Source of the DNA: Brevibacillus fulvus
GTDB lineage: Bacteria; Bacillota; Bacilli; Brevibacillales; Brevibacillaceae
Reading direction: 5' to 3'
Length of the DNA: 64,000 bases
Assembly: GCF_016908525.1 (NCBI RefSeq)
Contig: NZ_JAFBEB010000001.1
Coordinates: 498,501-562,500, forward strand
A program made the position numbers and the translations under genes. The notes below the pieces were generated by a model. The model did not search any database. It was not told where the DNA came from and saw only the letters and a list, made by a program, of their open reading frames with translations. Positions 9,403 to 18,312 of this stretch are shown in pieces; the stretch's first letter is position 1; the number at the start of each line of letters is the position of its first letter.

Positions 9403-10374
9403 ATGAGGCAATCCATCAAACGATCATTGACAATAACGGCAATGGCTGTCCTTTTATTTGGCGATACCATTCCGGTATTGGCCAGTTCGGCGGACGATTT
9501 TATGGTCGAGTTGTCGTCCGCAGAAGCGGGACAGTCGTCGGCACTGGAATTTGTAATCGATTTTACCCAAAAGGATTATCAGCTCGTCGAGAATAAAGAG
9601 GTGCTCATCCAGTTTCCAGCGGAATTTTCGGTAAACCGGCAGATTTCACGGGATGAGGTTACGATCAATGACTGGGAACCGGAAGATATCCATGTAGTCG
9701 GCAACACCGTTTCTCTGACTATACCGGATGAATGTGACGGGGACAGTCGCTTGTACATACGCTTCGCCAAAAGTGCCGGCCTGAAAAATCCGCCGGCAGC
9801 CGGTTCGTACCAGCTGACCGTCACTCCTTATTTAAAGCGGGTCGACGAACGAGATGGGGAAGAACAAACGTTTTATCTTCGTCTTCCTTTTACGCAATCG
9901 ATTGAAATTGCCGGAAACGGAAACAGTCCTGCTTCACCGCCCATACAACCGCAAGACAATGCGGATCAGGATCGGGCTCAGGTGCTCATCCAAATCGGCA
10001 ACCGCTCCGGCACGCAAATCCGCTCGGTCGACGGCCAAGTGCAAACGCAGGTGTTCAGCTTGGAAGCGGCGCCTTACTTGCGCAACAGTACAACATGGGT
10101 GCCGTTGCGGTTTGTCGCCGAAGGGTTGGGTGTGCGGGTTGCCTATGATGAACAGACAAGGCAAGCAACTCTGCAAACCGCATCCGGCACGATTTCCTTT
10201 ACCGCCGGCAGCCGGATGGCCAGGGTGAACGGGAGCGTGGCGGAGTTAAGCTCTGCGGTGGAAGTAAAAAATGGACGGATGATGGTGCCGTTGCGGTTCA
10301 TTACCGACAAGCTGGAGGCAACGCTGGAGTGGGAACCACAAACGCAAACGATCACAATTACCCAAAAACAATGA
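9403..10374 (+). CDS. Secreted protein with copper-amine-oxidase-type stalk domain
   Basis: A 323-residue exported protein with a signal peptide at 1-27 (charged start, then MAVLLFGDTIPVLASSA). Residues 30-165 form a beta-rich domain of unknown type that resembles a bacterial surface Ig-like module. A proline-rich linker follows near 180. The C-terminus (about 215-323) has the two repeats typical of the 'copper amine oxidase N-terminal' stalk domain, TWVPLRFVAEGLGVRVAYDE and MMVPLRFITDKLEATLEWE. These domains in Bacillales are structural or cell-wall-linked and have no oxidase activity. A terminator follows at once. Confidence 0.86.
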   Translation: MRQSIKRSLTITAMAVLLFGDTIPVLASSADDFMVELSSAEAGQSSALEFVIDFTQKDYQLVENKEVLIQFPAEFSVNRQISRDEVTINDWEPEDIHVVGNTVSLTIPDECDGDSRLYIRFAKSAGLKNPPAAGSYQLTVTPYLKRVDERDGEEQTFYLRLPFTQSIEIAGNGNSPASPPIQPQDNADQDRAQVLIQIGNRSGTQIRSVDGQVQTQVFSLEAAPYLRNSTTWVPLRFVAEGLGVRVAYDEQTRQATLQTASGTISFTAGSRMARVNGSVAELSSAVEVKNGRMMVPLRFITDKLEATLEWEPQTQTITITQKQ

Positions 10375-10393
10375 ACCGAGGCTTAAAACGGAT

Positions 10394-10422
10394 GCTGCCG
10401 CATTTTGCGGCGGCTTTTTTTT
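10394..10422 (+). terminator. Terminator after the stalk-domain gene
   Basis: A nine-bp stem (GCTGCCGCA / TGCGGCGGC) with a three-base loop, followed by eight T. Confidence 0.85.
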
Positions 10423-10527
10423 GCCCTTTTACAAACATGGAGAACAGAACATTCCATATAATGAAGGGAACTGGAAAAAAGAGGATCTAACGCGTTATTT
10501 GCGTAAAAAACCGAGGAGGTCGAGAGG

Positions 10528-11850
10528 TTGGGGACCATTTTAATCAAACAGGCACAAATCATGACGATGAATGCGGAAAATGCCGTTTTTTACGGCGATG
10601 TGTTGATTGACGGTGACCGGATCAAGCAGCTTGGCAGCGAACTGCGCATACCTGCCGAGCGAGTAATCGAAGCAAAAGGCAAAGTGCTGTTGCCCGGGTT
10701 TGTGCAGACGCATATTCATTTATGTCAAACATTGTTTCGCGGGAGAGCCGACGATCTGGAGCTGTTGGATTGGCTGAAGCAGCGCATTTGGCCGCTGGAG
10801 GCGGCTCACGACGAAGAGTCCGTCTACTATTCGGCGATGCTGGGGATCGGTGAACTGATTCGCAGCGGCACGACGACGATCCTCGATATGGAAACGGTCC
10901 ATCATACCGAGTCGGCTTTTCGCGCCATTGCCGAGACCGGATTGCGGGCAATCTCGGGCAAAGTGATGATGGATCACGGGGAGGAAGTACCCGCGGCATT
11001 GCGGGAACGGACGGACACATCGATCCAACAAAGCGTGGATTTACTGGAAAAGTGGAATGGCTATGCGAACGGCAGAATTCAGTACGCTTTTTCACCGCGA
11101 TTTGTCATTTCCTGTACGGAACGTTTGCTGAAGGAGGTACGAGATCTTTCAGCGCACTATGATGTCAAAGTTCATACTCACGCCGCGGAAAATCGCGGAG
11201 AAATTGCTCATGTCGCACAGGAAAGAGGGATGCGCAATGTCGTTTATCTCGATCACATCGGCCTTGCTTCCCCTCGGCTCATCCTCGCTCATTGTGTATG
11301 GCTCAACGAAGAAGAGAAGCAAATTATTCGGCGCCGCGGAGTAAAAGTGAGCCATTGCCCGGGGTCCAATTTAAAGCTTGCTTCCGGAATCGCGCAAGTG
11401 CCGGAACTGTTGGGCATGCATGTCCATGTAGGGCTTGGTGCAGACGGCGCACCATGCAACAACAATTTGGATATGTTCCAGGAAATGCGCTTGTCCGCGT
11501 TTCTGCAAAAAGTTACGCACGGACCGACGATGATGAATGCCAAGACAGTGTTGCGCATGGCGACGCTCGGCGGAGCGGAGGTGCTCGGCTTGCAAAAGGA
11601 AATCGGCAGCATTGAACCCGGCAAAAAGGCCGATCTGATCCTGCTCGATCTCAATGATTTCCATGCGTATCCTTCCTATGAAGCAGATCCGTTTTCCCGC
11701 GTAGTATATTCGGCGACAAGAGGGGATGTGGACACGGTGATGATCGACGGGCGGATTGTGATGGAACAAAAAGAGCTGAAAACAATCGATCGTTCCACCG
11801 TCCTGCGGGAGTCTGACCGTGCTATCAAGCGCTTGTTAAGCAAATTGTAG
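10528..11850 (+). CDS. Amidohydrolase / deaminase (SsnA, MtaD, chlorohydrolase type)
   Basis: A 440-residue metal-dependent amidohydrolase. Metal ligands are visible in THIHL (HxH, near residue 66), HTHAAEN, ILAHCVWL and GLGADGAPCNNN, as in the subfamily of 5'-deoxyadenosine/methylthioadenosine deaminases, 8-oxoguanine deaminase and triazine hydrolases. The C-terminus closes with GSIEPGKKADLILLD. It starts with TTG after AGGAGG at 10514-10519. The two genes downstream look like allantoate/ureidoglycolate-type enzymes, so a purine-derived substrate is the best inference. A -10-like TATAAT stands about 70 bases upstream. Confidence 0.87.
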   Translation: MGTILIKQAQIMTMNAENAVFYGDVLIDGDRIKQLGSELRIPAERVIEAKGKVLLPGFVQTHIHLCQTLFRGRADDLELLDWLKQRIWPLEAAHDEESVYYSAMLGIGELIRSGTTTILDMETVHHTESAFRAIAETGLRAISGKVMMDHGEEVPAALRERTDTSIQQSVDLLEKWNGYANGRIQYAFSPRFVISCTERLLKEVRDLSAHYDVKVHTHAAENRGEIAHVAQERGMRNVVYLDHIGLASPRLILAHCVWLNEEEKQIIRRRGVKVSHCPGSNLKLASGIAQVPELLGMHVHVGLGADGAPCNNNLDMFQEMRLSAFLQKVTHGPTMMNAKTVLRMATLGGAEVLGLQKEIGSIEPGKKADLILLDLNDFHAYPSYEADPFSRVVYSATRGDVDTVMIDGRIVMEQKELKTIDRSTVLRESDRAIKRLLSKL

Positions 11851-12101
11851 CGGAAGGATTGCGCCAAACATAACGGCGTATGTGAAGATTGTTTTATACA
11901 GGGAGGAGTTTTCGCCTATCTCTGTCGAAGGAGATAACAGCAAGAATTCGCGGCCGATTCGATGGTTCGTTTTTTTCGTCACGCCGCCGCCTAAGAAAGA
12001 CGATGCGGGAAGTAGACGCAAGGTGTTTGTTCACATGCTGACGAACCGGGTGGACGGCAAGAAATAGGACAACAGACTGCAGTTTTGAAGGAGAGAACAA
12101 A

Positions 12102-13382
12102 ATGGCTTGTAACAAAGAAATCCCGCAGTTGGCAGAGATCGCCGCCAATCCGTTGCCAAAAGTAGAAGAATTAATCGATTGGCTCGCTTCGTTCGGAGCC
12201 GATCCGGACGGGGGCGTAACGAGACTGCTGTACTCCTCCGATTGGGCCGCCGGGCAATCGGCAATGGCCGTGTTAATGGAACAGGCGGGCTTGACCGTCT
12301 ACTATGATGATGTCGGCAATCTGTTTGGCCGCCTGCAAGGAAGCGAGCAGACGGGTTCGACCATTTTAACCGGTTCCCATATCGATACGGTCAAATGCGG
12401 CGGAAAGTATGACGGCGCTTACGGGATTATCGCCAGCTTGCTGGCATTGGCAAGATTGCGGCAAATGTACGGAATACCCAAACATTCGCTGGAAGTCGTC
12501 TCGATCTGTGAAGAAGAAGGCAGCCGCTTTCCGCTCAGTTTTTGGGGCTCGGGAAACATTACCGGTCGCTATCTGCCGGACGCCGTTCCGGATGTGCAGG
12601 ATTCAGCGGGAACCAGTTTGGCGGCGGCAATGACTGCTGCCGGTTTTGGTCAGGGAGCGTACCGGCCCAGTTTGCGTCAAGATATCGCGGCCTACATCGA
12701 ACTCCATATCGAGCAGGGCGGCACATTGGAGCGTGAACAGAAAACAATCGGTTTGGTGAAAGGAATCGTCGGGCAAAAACGGTTTACCGTTGAATTGCAA
12801 GGCGAGGCCAATCATGCCGGCACGACGCCGATGGCCTGGCGCCAGGACGCTTTATGCGCCGCCGCAGAAATGATTGTCTGGCTGGAGGCGGAAGCGAAAA
12901 AACGGGGGGAACCGTTGGTGGCGACTGTCGGCAACATCACAGCGAAGCCGAACACCTCCAACGTCATTCCGGGGAATGTAACGTTCACGGTCGATACGCG
13001 ACATGCCGATCAACAGCAACTGGATGAGTTTTGCCAGCAATTTCTGCAGCAATTTCAGCGCATTGCGGAACAAAGAGCAATCCGCATCGCTTGGCAGGAA
13101 TGGTTAAATGACCCGCCTGTTGCCATGCATTCTGCTTTGGTCGAGCAAATTGAGCAAATCTGCCGACAACGGCAAATCGACTATCGCCCGATTTACAGCG
13201 GAGCGGGTCATGATGCGCAAATATTTCAAAAAGTGTGTCCGACCGCGATGATTTTTGTACCCAGTCATAAAGGAATCAGCCATTCACCGATGGAATATAC
13301 ACCACCCGAAGCATTGACGGCAGGAATTGAAGTATTGACGGATCTGCTTTATTCATTGGCATATGAGGGGGAACCAGGATGA
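12102..13382 (+). CDS. Allantoate amidohydrolase / N-carbamoyl-amino-acid hydrolase family (M20)
   Basis: A 426-residue binuclear-zinc amidase. Motifs include GSHIDTVKCGGKYDGAYG (metal His and Asp, near 95), CEEEGSRFP (metal Glu, near 130), ELHIEQGGTLE (metal His, near 205), the dimerisation-lid segment FTVELQGEANHAGTTPM, and the terminal SGAGHDAQ and HSPMEY. The family contains allantoate amidohydrolase (AllC/PucF) and L-carbamoylases. The next gene is a PucG-like aminotransferase overlapping by four bases (ATGA), which favours ureide breakdown: allantoate to ureidoglycine. AAGGAGAG precedes the ATG. Confidence 0.88.
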   Translation: MACNKEIPQLAEIAANPLPKVEELIDWLASFGADPDGGVTRLLYSSDWAAGQSAMAVLMEQAGLTVYYDDVGNLFGRLQGSEQTGSTILTGSHIDTVKCGGKYDGAYGIIASLLALARLRQMYGIPKHSLEVVSICEEEGSRFPLSFWGSGNITGRYLPDAVPDVQDSAGTSLAAAMTAAGFGQGAYRPSLRQDIAAYIELHIEQGGTLEREQKTIGLVKGIVGQKRFTVELQGEANHAGTTPMAWRQDALCAAAEMIVWLEAEAKKRGEPLVATVGNITAKPNTSNVIPGNVTFTVDTRHADQQQLDEFCQQFLQQFQRIAEQRAIRIAWQEWLNDPPVAMHSALVEQIEQICRQRQIDYRPIYSGAGHDAQIFQKVCPTAMIFVPSHKGISHSPMEYTPPEALTAGIEVLTDLLYSLAYEGEPG

Positions 13383-14614
13383 AAACATACAAAGATTTAT
13401 CGCCGTCGCCGCGAACAATTATGACGCCAGGCCCTGTTGAGGTTGATCCGCGGGTGTTGCGGGCCATGTCCTTTCCGATTCTCGGACAGTTCGATCCGGA
13501 ATTTACCGCATTGATGAATGAAACGATGGAGATGCTGCGAACGGTTTTTTACACAGAAAATCACTGGGCGTATCCGATCGACGGCACTTCCCGCTCCGGC
13601 ATCGAAGCCGTGCTGACCAGCTTGATTGAGCCAGGCGACACGGTATTGGTACCGATATACGGAAGATTTGGCCATTTGCTGGTGGAGATCAGCGAACGTT
13701 GCGGCGCGGAGGTAACGACGCTGGAACAGGAATGGGGAAAAGTTTTTGATCCCGCGCAAATCATTCAACAGATTCGCAAACATCCGCCGACCATTCTTGC
13801 GTTGGTTCATGGGGAAACGTCGACCGGCTGCATGCAGCCGCTGGAGGAGATCGGCAAAGCCTGCCGGGAACTCGATGTTCTCCTTGTCGTTGACGCGGTC
13901 GCAACGCTTGGCGGGACAAAAGTAGCTGTCGACGAATGGCAGCTTGATGCCGTCATCGGCGGGACGCAAAAATGTTTGTCCATCCCCTCAGGCATGGCGC
14001 CGATCACGTACAACCAACGCGTCGCAGATAAAATTGCCAAACGCAAAAAAGTGGAACGCGGCTTGCGAACCGCAGAAGCGGATACGGCTTTAACCGGTCG
14101 GGCGATTCAAAGCAACTATTTTGATTTGAGCCAATTGCAAGATTATTGGAGCCCTGTCCGTTTGAACCATCATACGGAAGCCACGTCGATGCTGTACGCC
14201 CTGCGCGAAGGATTGCGGATTGTGCTGGAGGAAGGACTGGAAGCCCGCTTTCAACGTCATAAACGCCATGAAAGGGCACTGGTGGCCGGACTGACTCAGA
14301 TGGGACTGAGCCTGTTCGGCGATCCTCACTGCAAAATGCCGATGGTAACTTGTGTCCTGATTCCGGACAAGGTCGACGGCGAATCGGTTCGGCAAATGCT
14401 GCTGCATCAATTTGGCATCGAGATTGCCAGTTCTTTTGGTCCTTTGCAAGGGAAAATTTGGCGGATCGGCACGATGGGATACAGCTGCAATCAAAAAAAT
14501 GTGTTGCATCTGCTGGGAGCATTGGAAGCAACGTTGTTGCGGCATCAAGTCCCGATTCATCCGGGCTTGGCTGTACAAGCTGCTTTGGATGTGTACGAAC
14601 AGGAACAACGATGA
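13379..14614 (+). CDS. PucG-like (S)-ureidoglycine--glyoxylate aminotransferase family
   Basis: A 411-residue class-V PLP aminotransferase of the alanine/serine-glyoxylate type. The N-terminal MTPGPVEVDPRVLRAM and HGETSTGC are family hallmarks. The PLP lysine is in GGTQKCLSIPSGMAPI (near residue 200). Its start overlaps the preceding amidohydrolase as ATGA, so the two products are made together. In Bacillus, PucG transfers the amino group of ureidoglycine to glyoxylate to give glycine. That role fits the upstream allantoate-type enzyme. A plain alanine-glyoxylate aminotransferase cannot be excluded. Confidence 0.88.
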   Translation: MKTYKDLSPSPRTIMTPGPVEVDPRVLRAMSFPILGQFDPEFTALMNETMEMLRTVFYTENHWAYPIDGTSRSGIEAVLTSLIEPGDTVLVPIYGRFGHLLVEISERCGAEVTTLEQEWGKVFDPAQIIQQIRKHPPTILALVHGETSTGCMQPLEEIGKACRELDVLLVVDAVATLGGTKVAVDEWQLDAVIGGTQKCLSIPSGMAPITYNQRVADKIAKRKKVERGLRTAEADTALTGRAIQSNYFDLSQLQDYWSPVRLNHHTEATSMLYALREGLRIVLEEGLEARFQRHKRHERALVAGLTQMGLSLFGDPHCKMPMVTCVLIPDKVDGESVRQMLLHQFGIEIASSFGPLQGKIWRIGTMGYSCNQKNVLHLLGALEATLLRHQVPIHPGLAVQAALDVYEQEQR

Positions 14615-14670
14615 ATCTGACCGCATACCTTCATTCCGCGTGCAAGTGTGGCGCCATCGGATGGATGGAA

Positions 14671-14703
14671 AAAGCAGAACGGTCTCGTACCGTTCTGCTT
14701 TTT
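14671..14703 (+). terminator. Terminator after the ureide genes
   Basis: Stem AAAGCAGAACGG / CCGTTCTGCTTT with a seven-base loop, followed by T residues. Confidence 0.82.
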
Positions 14704-14729
14704 GCCCGCATTTGCTTGCCGGAGCGACC

Positions 14730-14777
14730 AAACACGAATATTTATTGTTTGATTAACTCATAATGTTCGGTTATAAT
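14730..14777 (+). promoter_or_regulatory. purT promoter with a PurBox pair (PurR operator)
   Basis: A sigma-A-type promoter is visible: TTGATT at 14749-14754, a 17-base spacer, and TATAAT at 14772-14777. Two inverted PurBox-like sites frame it. AAACACGAATATT at 14730-14742 keeps the central CGAA. ATAACCGAACATT (reverse strand of about 14762-14774) matches the PurBox consensus AWWWCCGAACWWT at every position and overlaps the -10 region. This suggests repression by PurR, relieved by PRPP, as for Bacillus purine synthesis genes. Confidence 0.7.
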
Positions 14778-14809
14778 GCAAATATCGCAAGGATTACAGG
14801 AGGTATTCG

Positions 14810-15979
14810 ATGTATTATACCGAAAAAATCTTACTGCTTGGTTCCGGTGAATTAGGAAAAGAAGTGATCATTGAAGCGCAAAGACTGGGAGTGGAGACGA
14901 TTGCGGTTGACCGCTACGCCGATGCGCCGGCGATGCAAGTGGCCCATCGCAGCTATGTGATCGATATGCTCGACCCGGCAGAAGTTCGCAGAGTCATCGA
15001 AGCAGAGCAGCCCGACTTGATCGTTCCAGAGATTGAAGCGATTGCAACTGCTGAACTGGTGAAATTGGAGGAGGAAGGCTACCGGGTCATTCCGACAGCG
15101 ACAGCGGCTCGCCTGACAATGGACCGCGAAGGAATTCGCCGGCTGGCTGCAGAGACGCTCGGCTTGCCGACAGCCAAATATCGTTTTGCCGCTTCCTTCG
15201 AAGAGTTTGTGACGGCCACGGAGGCAATCGGGTTTCCTTGTGTCATCAAGCCGATTATGAGTTCATCCGGCAAAGGGCAAAGCGTATGTCGCTCGGCCGA
15301 AGATCGTGAACGCTGCTGGAAGGTGGCGATGGAAGGCGGCCGGGTACAGGCGACGAAGGTCATTGTCGAGGAATTTATTTCGTTTGATTCGGAAATCACG
15401 TTGCTGACGGTGCGGAGCACAAACGGAACGTTATTTTGTGCGCCAATCGGACACTTGCAGCAAGATGGCGACTACATCGAATCGTGGCAGCCCCATACGA
15501 TGACAGAGGAGCAACTGGAGCAAGCCAAACAGATCGCTGCGACAATCACGGAAGCGCTCGGCGGGTTTGGCCTGTTCGGCGTGGAGCTGTTTTTAAGCAA
15601 AGATCAGGTTTATTTCAGCGAAGTATCACCGCGCCCGCACGATACTGGTTTGGTAACACTCGTCACGCAAAATTTGTCCGAATTCGCCTTGCATGTCCGG
15701 GCGATTTTAGGCTTGCCGATTCCAGAGATCACCTTGCTGTCTCCAGGAGCCAGTCGCCCGTTGAAAGCAAAGCAAGCGATGGACCATTATCGTATCGAGG
15801 GCGTGGCCGACGCGTTGGCGACTTCGAACACACAATTGCGCATTTTTCGCAAGCCGCTTGCCACCGCTGGAAGACGGCTGGCCGTTGCCTTGTCAACGGC
15901 GGATACGGTGGAGCAGGCGCGAGAACTGGCAAGACAAGCGTGGGAGCAACTTCGTTTGGTCGCGGATGAACACGAATAG
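14810..15979 (+). CDS. purT: Formate-dependent phosphoribosylglycinamide formyltransferase (PurT)
   Basis: A 389-residue ATP-grasp enzyme that formylates GAR with formate and ATP in step 3 of purine synthesis. The N-terminal [22 protein letters not shown] and [14 protein letters not shown] are typical of PurT. The ATP-grasp segment includes [18 protein letters not shown], and the metal/phosphate region is [22 protein letters not shown]. The length is normal. It is preceded by AGGAGGT and the PurBox promoter and is monocistronic. The use of formate connects it in theme to the formate dehydrogenase operon upstream, although the two are regulated separately. Confidence 0.94.
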   Translation: MYYTEKILLLGSGELGKEVIIEAQRLGVETIAVDRYADAPAMQVAHRSYVIDMLDPAEVRRVIEAEQPDLIVPEIEAIATAELVKLEEEGYRVIPTATAARLTMDREGIRRLAAETLGLPTAKYRFAASFEEFVTATEAIGFPCVIKPIMSSSGKGQSVCRSAEDRERCWKVAMEGGRVQATKVIVEEFISFDSEITLLTVRSTNGTLFCAPIGHLQQDGDYIESWQPHTMTEEQLEQAKQIAATITEALGGFGLFGVELFLSKDQVYFSEVSPRPHDTGLVTLVTQNLSEFALHVRAILGLPIPEITLLSPGASRPLKAKQAMDHYRIEGVADALATSNTQLRIFRKPLATAGRRLAVALSTADTVEQARELARQAWEQLRLVADEHE

Positions 15980-15985
15980 CGTTTA

Positions 15986-16017
15986 GGTACCTCTTCTGGA
16001 GAGGTACCGCTTTTTTT
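15986..16017 (+). terminator. purT terminator
   Basis: Stem GGTACCTCT / AGAGGTACC with a five-base loop, followed by seven T. Confidence 0.87.
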
Positions 16018-16094
16018 GCATGGCTCTCATATTTTGCGGAATCCGGCAGAAACTAAATCTGGATTTGCCAATATCAGCAAAGGAGGGCAAAGAA

Positions 16095-16223
16095 ATGCTG
16101 GAGAACTTCTTCAAGCAGAAGTTTGTCAAGGAAGAAGAGGAACGCGAATCATACGAGGATAACCCGGAAGCGGAAGAAGAAGAGGAAGAGCCGCCCTTTA
16201 TCGAATGGTCTGGTTATATTTAA
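16095..16223 (+). CDS. Small acidic protein, 42 residues
   Basis: A short gene with a strong AGGAGG at 16081-16086, eight bases before the ATG. The product MLENFFKQKFVKEEEERES... carries a run of glutamates and ends PPFIEWSGYI. There is no membrane segment and I do not recognise the family. The N-terminal helix is amphipathic and the middle is probably disordered. It stands alone between two terminators. The strong ribosome site is the main argument that it is real. Confidence 0.58.
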   Translation: MLENFFKQKFVKEEEERESYEDNPEAEEEEEEPPFIEWSGYI

Positions 16224-16237
16224 AAAACAAAAGGAGG

Positions 16238-16275
16238 AAAGGCACACGTCTTCTGGCACGAAGCGTGCGCCTTTT
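16238..16275 (+). terminator. Probable terminator after the small acidic gene
   Basis: AAAGGCACACG pairs with CGTGCGCCTTT with one mismatch and a 15-base loop, ending in four T. Confidence 0.5.
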
Positions 16276-16312
16276 CCCGGCGCAACGAAACGGTTGTCCT
16301 GACAAAAATAGG

Positions 16313-16353
16313 TTGACAGAGAAAAGGCAGCCGACTTATTATTAGGTGGCTAA
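16313..16353 (+). promoter_or_regulatory. marR promoter with overlapping palindromic operator
   Basis: TTGACA at 16313-16318 and TATTAT at 16337-16342 (18-base spacer) form a good promoter. The interrupted palindrome TTAGGTGGCTAA (TTAG-N4-CTAA) at 16342-16353 starts on the last base of the -10 box and covers the start-site region. The same motif recurs before the downstream operon, so it is the likely binding site of this MarR protein and implies autoregulation. Confidence 0.65.
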
Positions 16354-16386
16354 CAGTTTTCTTCCCTGTCACGAGGAGGTACAGCC

Positions 16387-16914
16387 ATGGATTTTGACCG
16401 TAGTGATTCTTTTAATAAGCAGACATTGCAGGAGGTCGCCAAAAAAATTCCGCAGTTGGATGTATCGTCGGTAGAGACTTTGTTAACCTTTATCAAGACT
16501 TCCTACAAGGTCCACTCGCTCATTGAAGAAAATCTCGGGTTTTATGGCCTTTCTCCCGGCAGAATCCGCGTGCTGCTCGTCATGTATGTCGAGAATGACA
16601 AGTATTTTACCCCCTCAGAACTGGCCGATAAAGTGGGAATTACCCGGGCCACTGTCACCGGCTTGCTGGACGGGCTGGTGCGTGACGGAATCGTCGAACG
16701 AAGAAATCACCCCAATGACCGCAGAATGGTCATGATCAGACTTACGCATGATGGAGTGAAGTTATTGAACCGCGTGCTGCCGCCCCATTATTTGCTGATT
16801 GCCCAGTTGATGAGCGGCCTGAACGAAACAGAGCGCAAGTCGCTGGTTCATCTGCTGGAAAAAATCGAACAAAATTTGCCTGACCATGCTCAGACACCAG
16901 TACAAGAGCCGTGA
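16387..16914 (+). CDS. MarR-family transcriptional regulator
   Basis: A 175-residue MarR regulator. The winged helix-turn-helix is clear at about 75-125: FTPSELADKVGITRATVTGLLDGLVRDGIVERRNHPNDRRMVMIRLT. The N-terminal 40 residues extend a little beyond the usual family start. AGGAGGT precedes the ATG. Copies of its presumed operator lie in its own promoter and between it and the HlyD/permease pair. It therefore probably represses the efflux genes until a phenolic or other toxic ligand binds (inference from family behaviour). Confidence 0.92.
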   Translation: MDFDRSDSFNKQTLQEVAKKIPQLDVSSVETLLTFIKTSYKVHSLIEENLGFYGLSPGRIRVLLVMYVENDKYFTPSELADKVGITRATVTGLLDGLVRDGIVERRNHPNDRRMVMIRLTHDGVKLLNRVLPPHYLLIAQLMSGLNETERKSLVHLLEKIEQNLPDHAQTPVQEP

Positions 16915-16983
16915 TTTTTCCGGAAATGATCAGGCAAGACCAGCTAACAAAAAACATATATCATTACTTTTATACATAAATAA

Positions 16984-17070
16984 TTAGGCGGCTAAAAGTT
17001 TGAGTTGTCTCTATTTTCTTGTATGAAGTTCCTTTTGCAAACAAATTATCCATCTACATCTGGTGGCTAA
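16984..17070 (+). promoter_or_regulatory. Operator region before the HlyD/permease pair
   Basis: TTAGGCGGCTAA at 16984-16995 repeats the TTAG-N4-CTAA palindrome found in the marR promoter. A partial third copy, TCTGGTGGCTAA, is at 17059-17070 and shares GGTGGCTAA with the first. AT-rich, -10-like sequence lies immediately upstream of the first of these two copies. Confidence 0.58.
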
Positions 17071-17127
17071 TTTGCTTATAAACAGAAGAATCCCTTAATC
17101 GGGAGCGGTTAGGAGAGGAAAGTGGAA

Positions 17128-18312
17128 ATGAAGAAAGAGATCATCATTCCCGCGGTAGCAGTTGCGTTTTTGCTTGGCGGAGGAGCGATGCTGATGGCGA
17201 AAGGCTCCGACCCGGTCACTGTGGCGAGTGCCCAAAAAGGAAGCATGCTGACCGCAGAACAGATCAATGTTTCCTTCCAGCAAGTTGGCGGAAACATTAC
17301 CGAGGTTCTCGTCGAGGAAGAACAGCATGTCAAAAAAGGCGATGTGTTGATGAAATTGGACACGACCGATACCGATCTGGAAATTGCTCAACTGGAAAAA
17401 CAAATTGCCCAGCTTGATCTGCAAATCAAGGAGTCCAATCAAACGATACAAACCGGCTTTGATAAGCTGGCTACGCAGCAGGAGCAGGCGGAAATCGGCA
17501 TCAAGACAGCGGAAGCAGCGGAAAAACAAGTTTACGATGGTGCCAGAGATGAAGATATCCGCCAGCAACAGATTGCGGTACAGTCCGCACAAGCGTCCTA
17601 TGAGGATACGAAAAGAACATACGACCGTACCAAACAACTATACGACCAAGGTGCTGTATCCAAATCACAGTTTGACAGCATTTCCACTTCGCTGTCCCTC
17701 GCCGAAAAACAAGTGAAGCAGCAGCAGGAAGCTTTGTCCAAAATGCTGACCGGTGCAACAGCGGAAGAAAAAACCCAGGCCTCTTTGGCTACGGAAAAGG
17801 CGAGGACCGCTTTAGCCCAGGTAGAGCAGGCCCGGCAGGATTTGGAGACGCAGAAATTGGCCGTGCAACAGCTGCAAACGCAAAAAGAAGCGCTGGAAGT
17901 ACAGCTGAAGTCATTGCAGGTGAAAAAGGAACGGGCCACTTTGCTCGCCCCGCAGGATGGCAAAATTATTAAGGTCGTGTCCAAAGCAGGGGAAAATGTG
18001 ACCGCCGGAGCTCCCGTCATCATGTTGGAAACCGATGAATTGTACTATGATGTGTATCTCGATGAAAAACAGGTGACGAAAATTAAAGCAGGCGGCGAAT
18101 TGACCGGCCACTTGGTGTCTTTGGATCAGGATCTTCCTGGCAAAGTGCGTTTTATTACCGCAGCGCCCCAGTTTGCCAATCTGCGAATGAGCCGGGAAAA
18201 AGGGCAGGCCGATCTGGCAGCATTTCAAGTGAGAGTTTATGTCCAACGTACCGAAGCCCTGCTGCCAGGGATGACTGTCGAGGTGAATGTCGATGAACTC
18301 GCTGCGCGATGA
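17128..18312 (+). CDS. HlyD-family efflux adaptor (membrane fusion protein)
   Basis: A 394-residue single-pass membrane protein (hydrophobic segment at 5-25). It has the split lipoyl/biotinyl-like domain (INVSFQQVGGNITEVLVEEEQHVKKGDVLMKLD near 50-80 and LLAPQDGKIIKVVSKAGENVTAGAPV near 275), a long Gln/Glu-rich coiled-coil hairpin at about 85-265, and a beta-barrel segment. Such proteins join inner-membrane exporters to the cell exterior. The GTG at 17122 is too close to AGGAGAGG; the ATG at 17128 is better spaced. Its end overlaps the permease gene by 26 bases. Confidence 0.92.
   Translation: MKKEIIIPAVAVAFLLGGGAMLMAKGSDPVTVASAQKGSMLTAEQINVSFQQVGGNITEVLVEEEQHVKKGDVLMKLDTTDTDLEIAQLEKQIAQLDLQIKESNQTIQTGFDKLATQQEQAEIGIKTAEAAEKQVYDGARDEDIRQQQIAVQSAQASYEDTKRTYDRTKQLYDQGAVSKSQFDSISTSLSLAEKQVKQQQEALSKMLTGATAEEKTQASLATEKARTALAQVEQARQDLETQKLAVQQLQTQKEALEVQLKSLQVKKERATLLAPQDGKIIKVVSKAGENVTAGAPVIMLETDELYYDVYLDEKQVTKIKAGGELTGHLVSLDQDLPGKVRFITAAPQFANLRMSREKGQADLAAFQVRVYVQRTEALLPGMTVEVNVDELAAR

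Noticed and set aside
11882-12067. 61-codon frame between the amidohydrolase and the allantoate-type gene.
   Set aside because: No ribosome site before the ATG and unusual composition; treated as part of the intergenic region.
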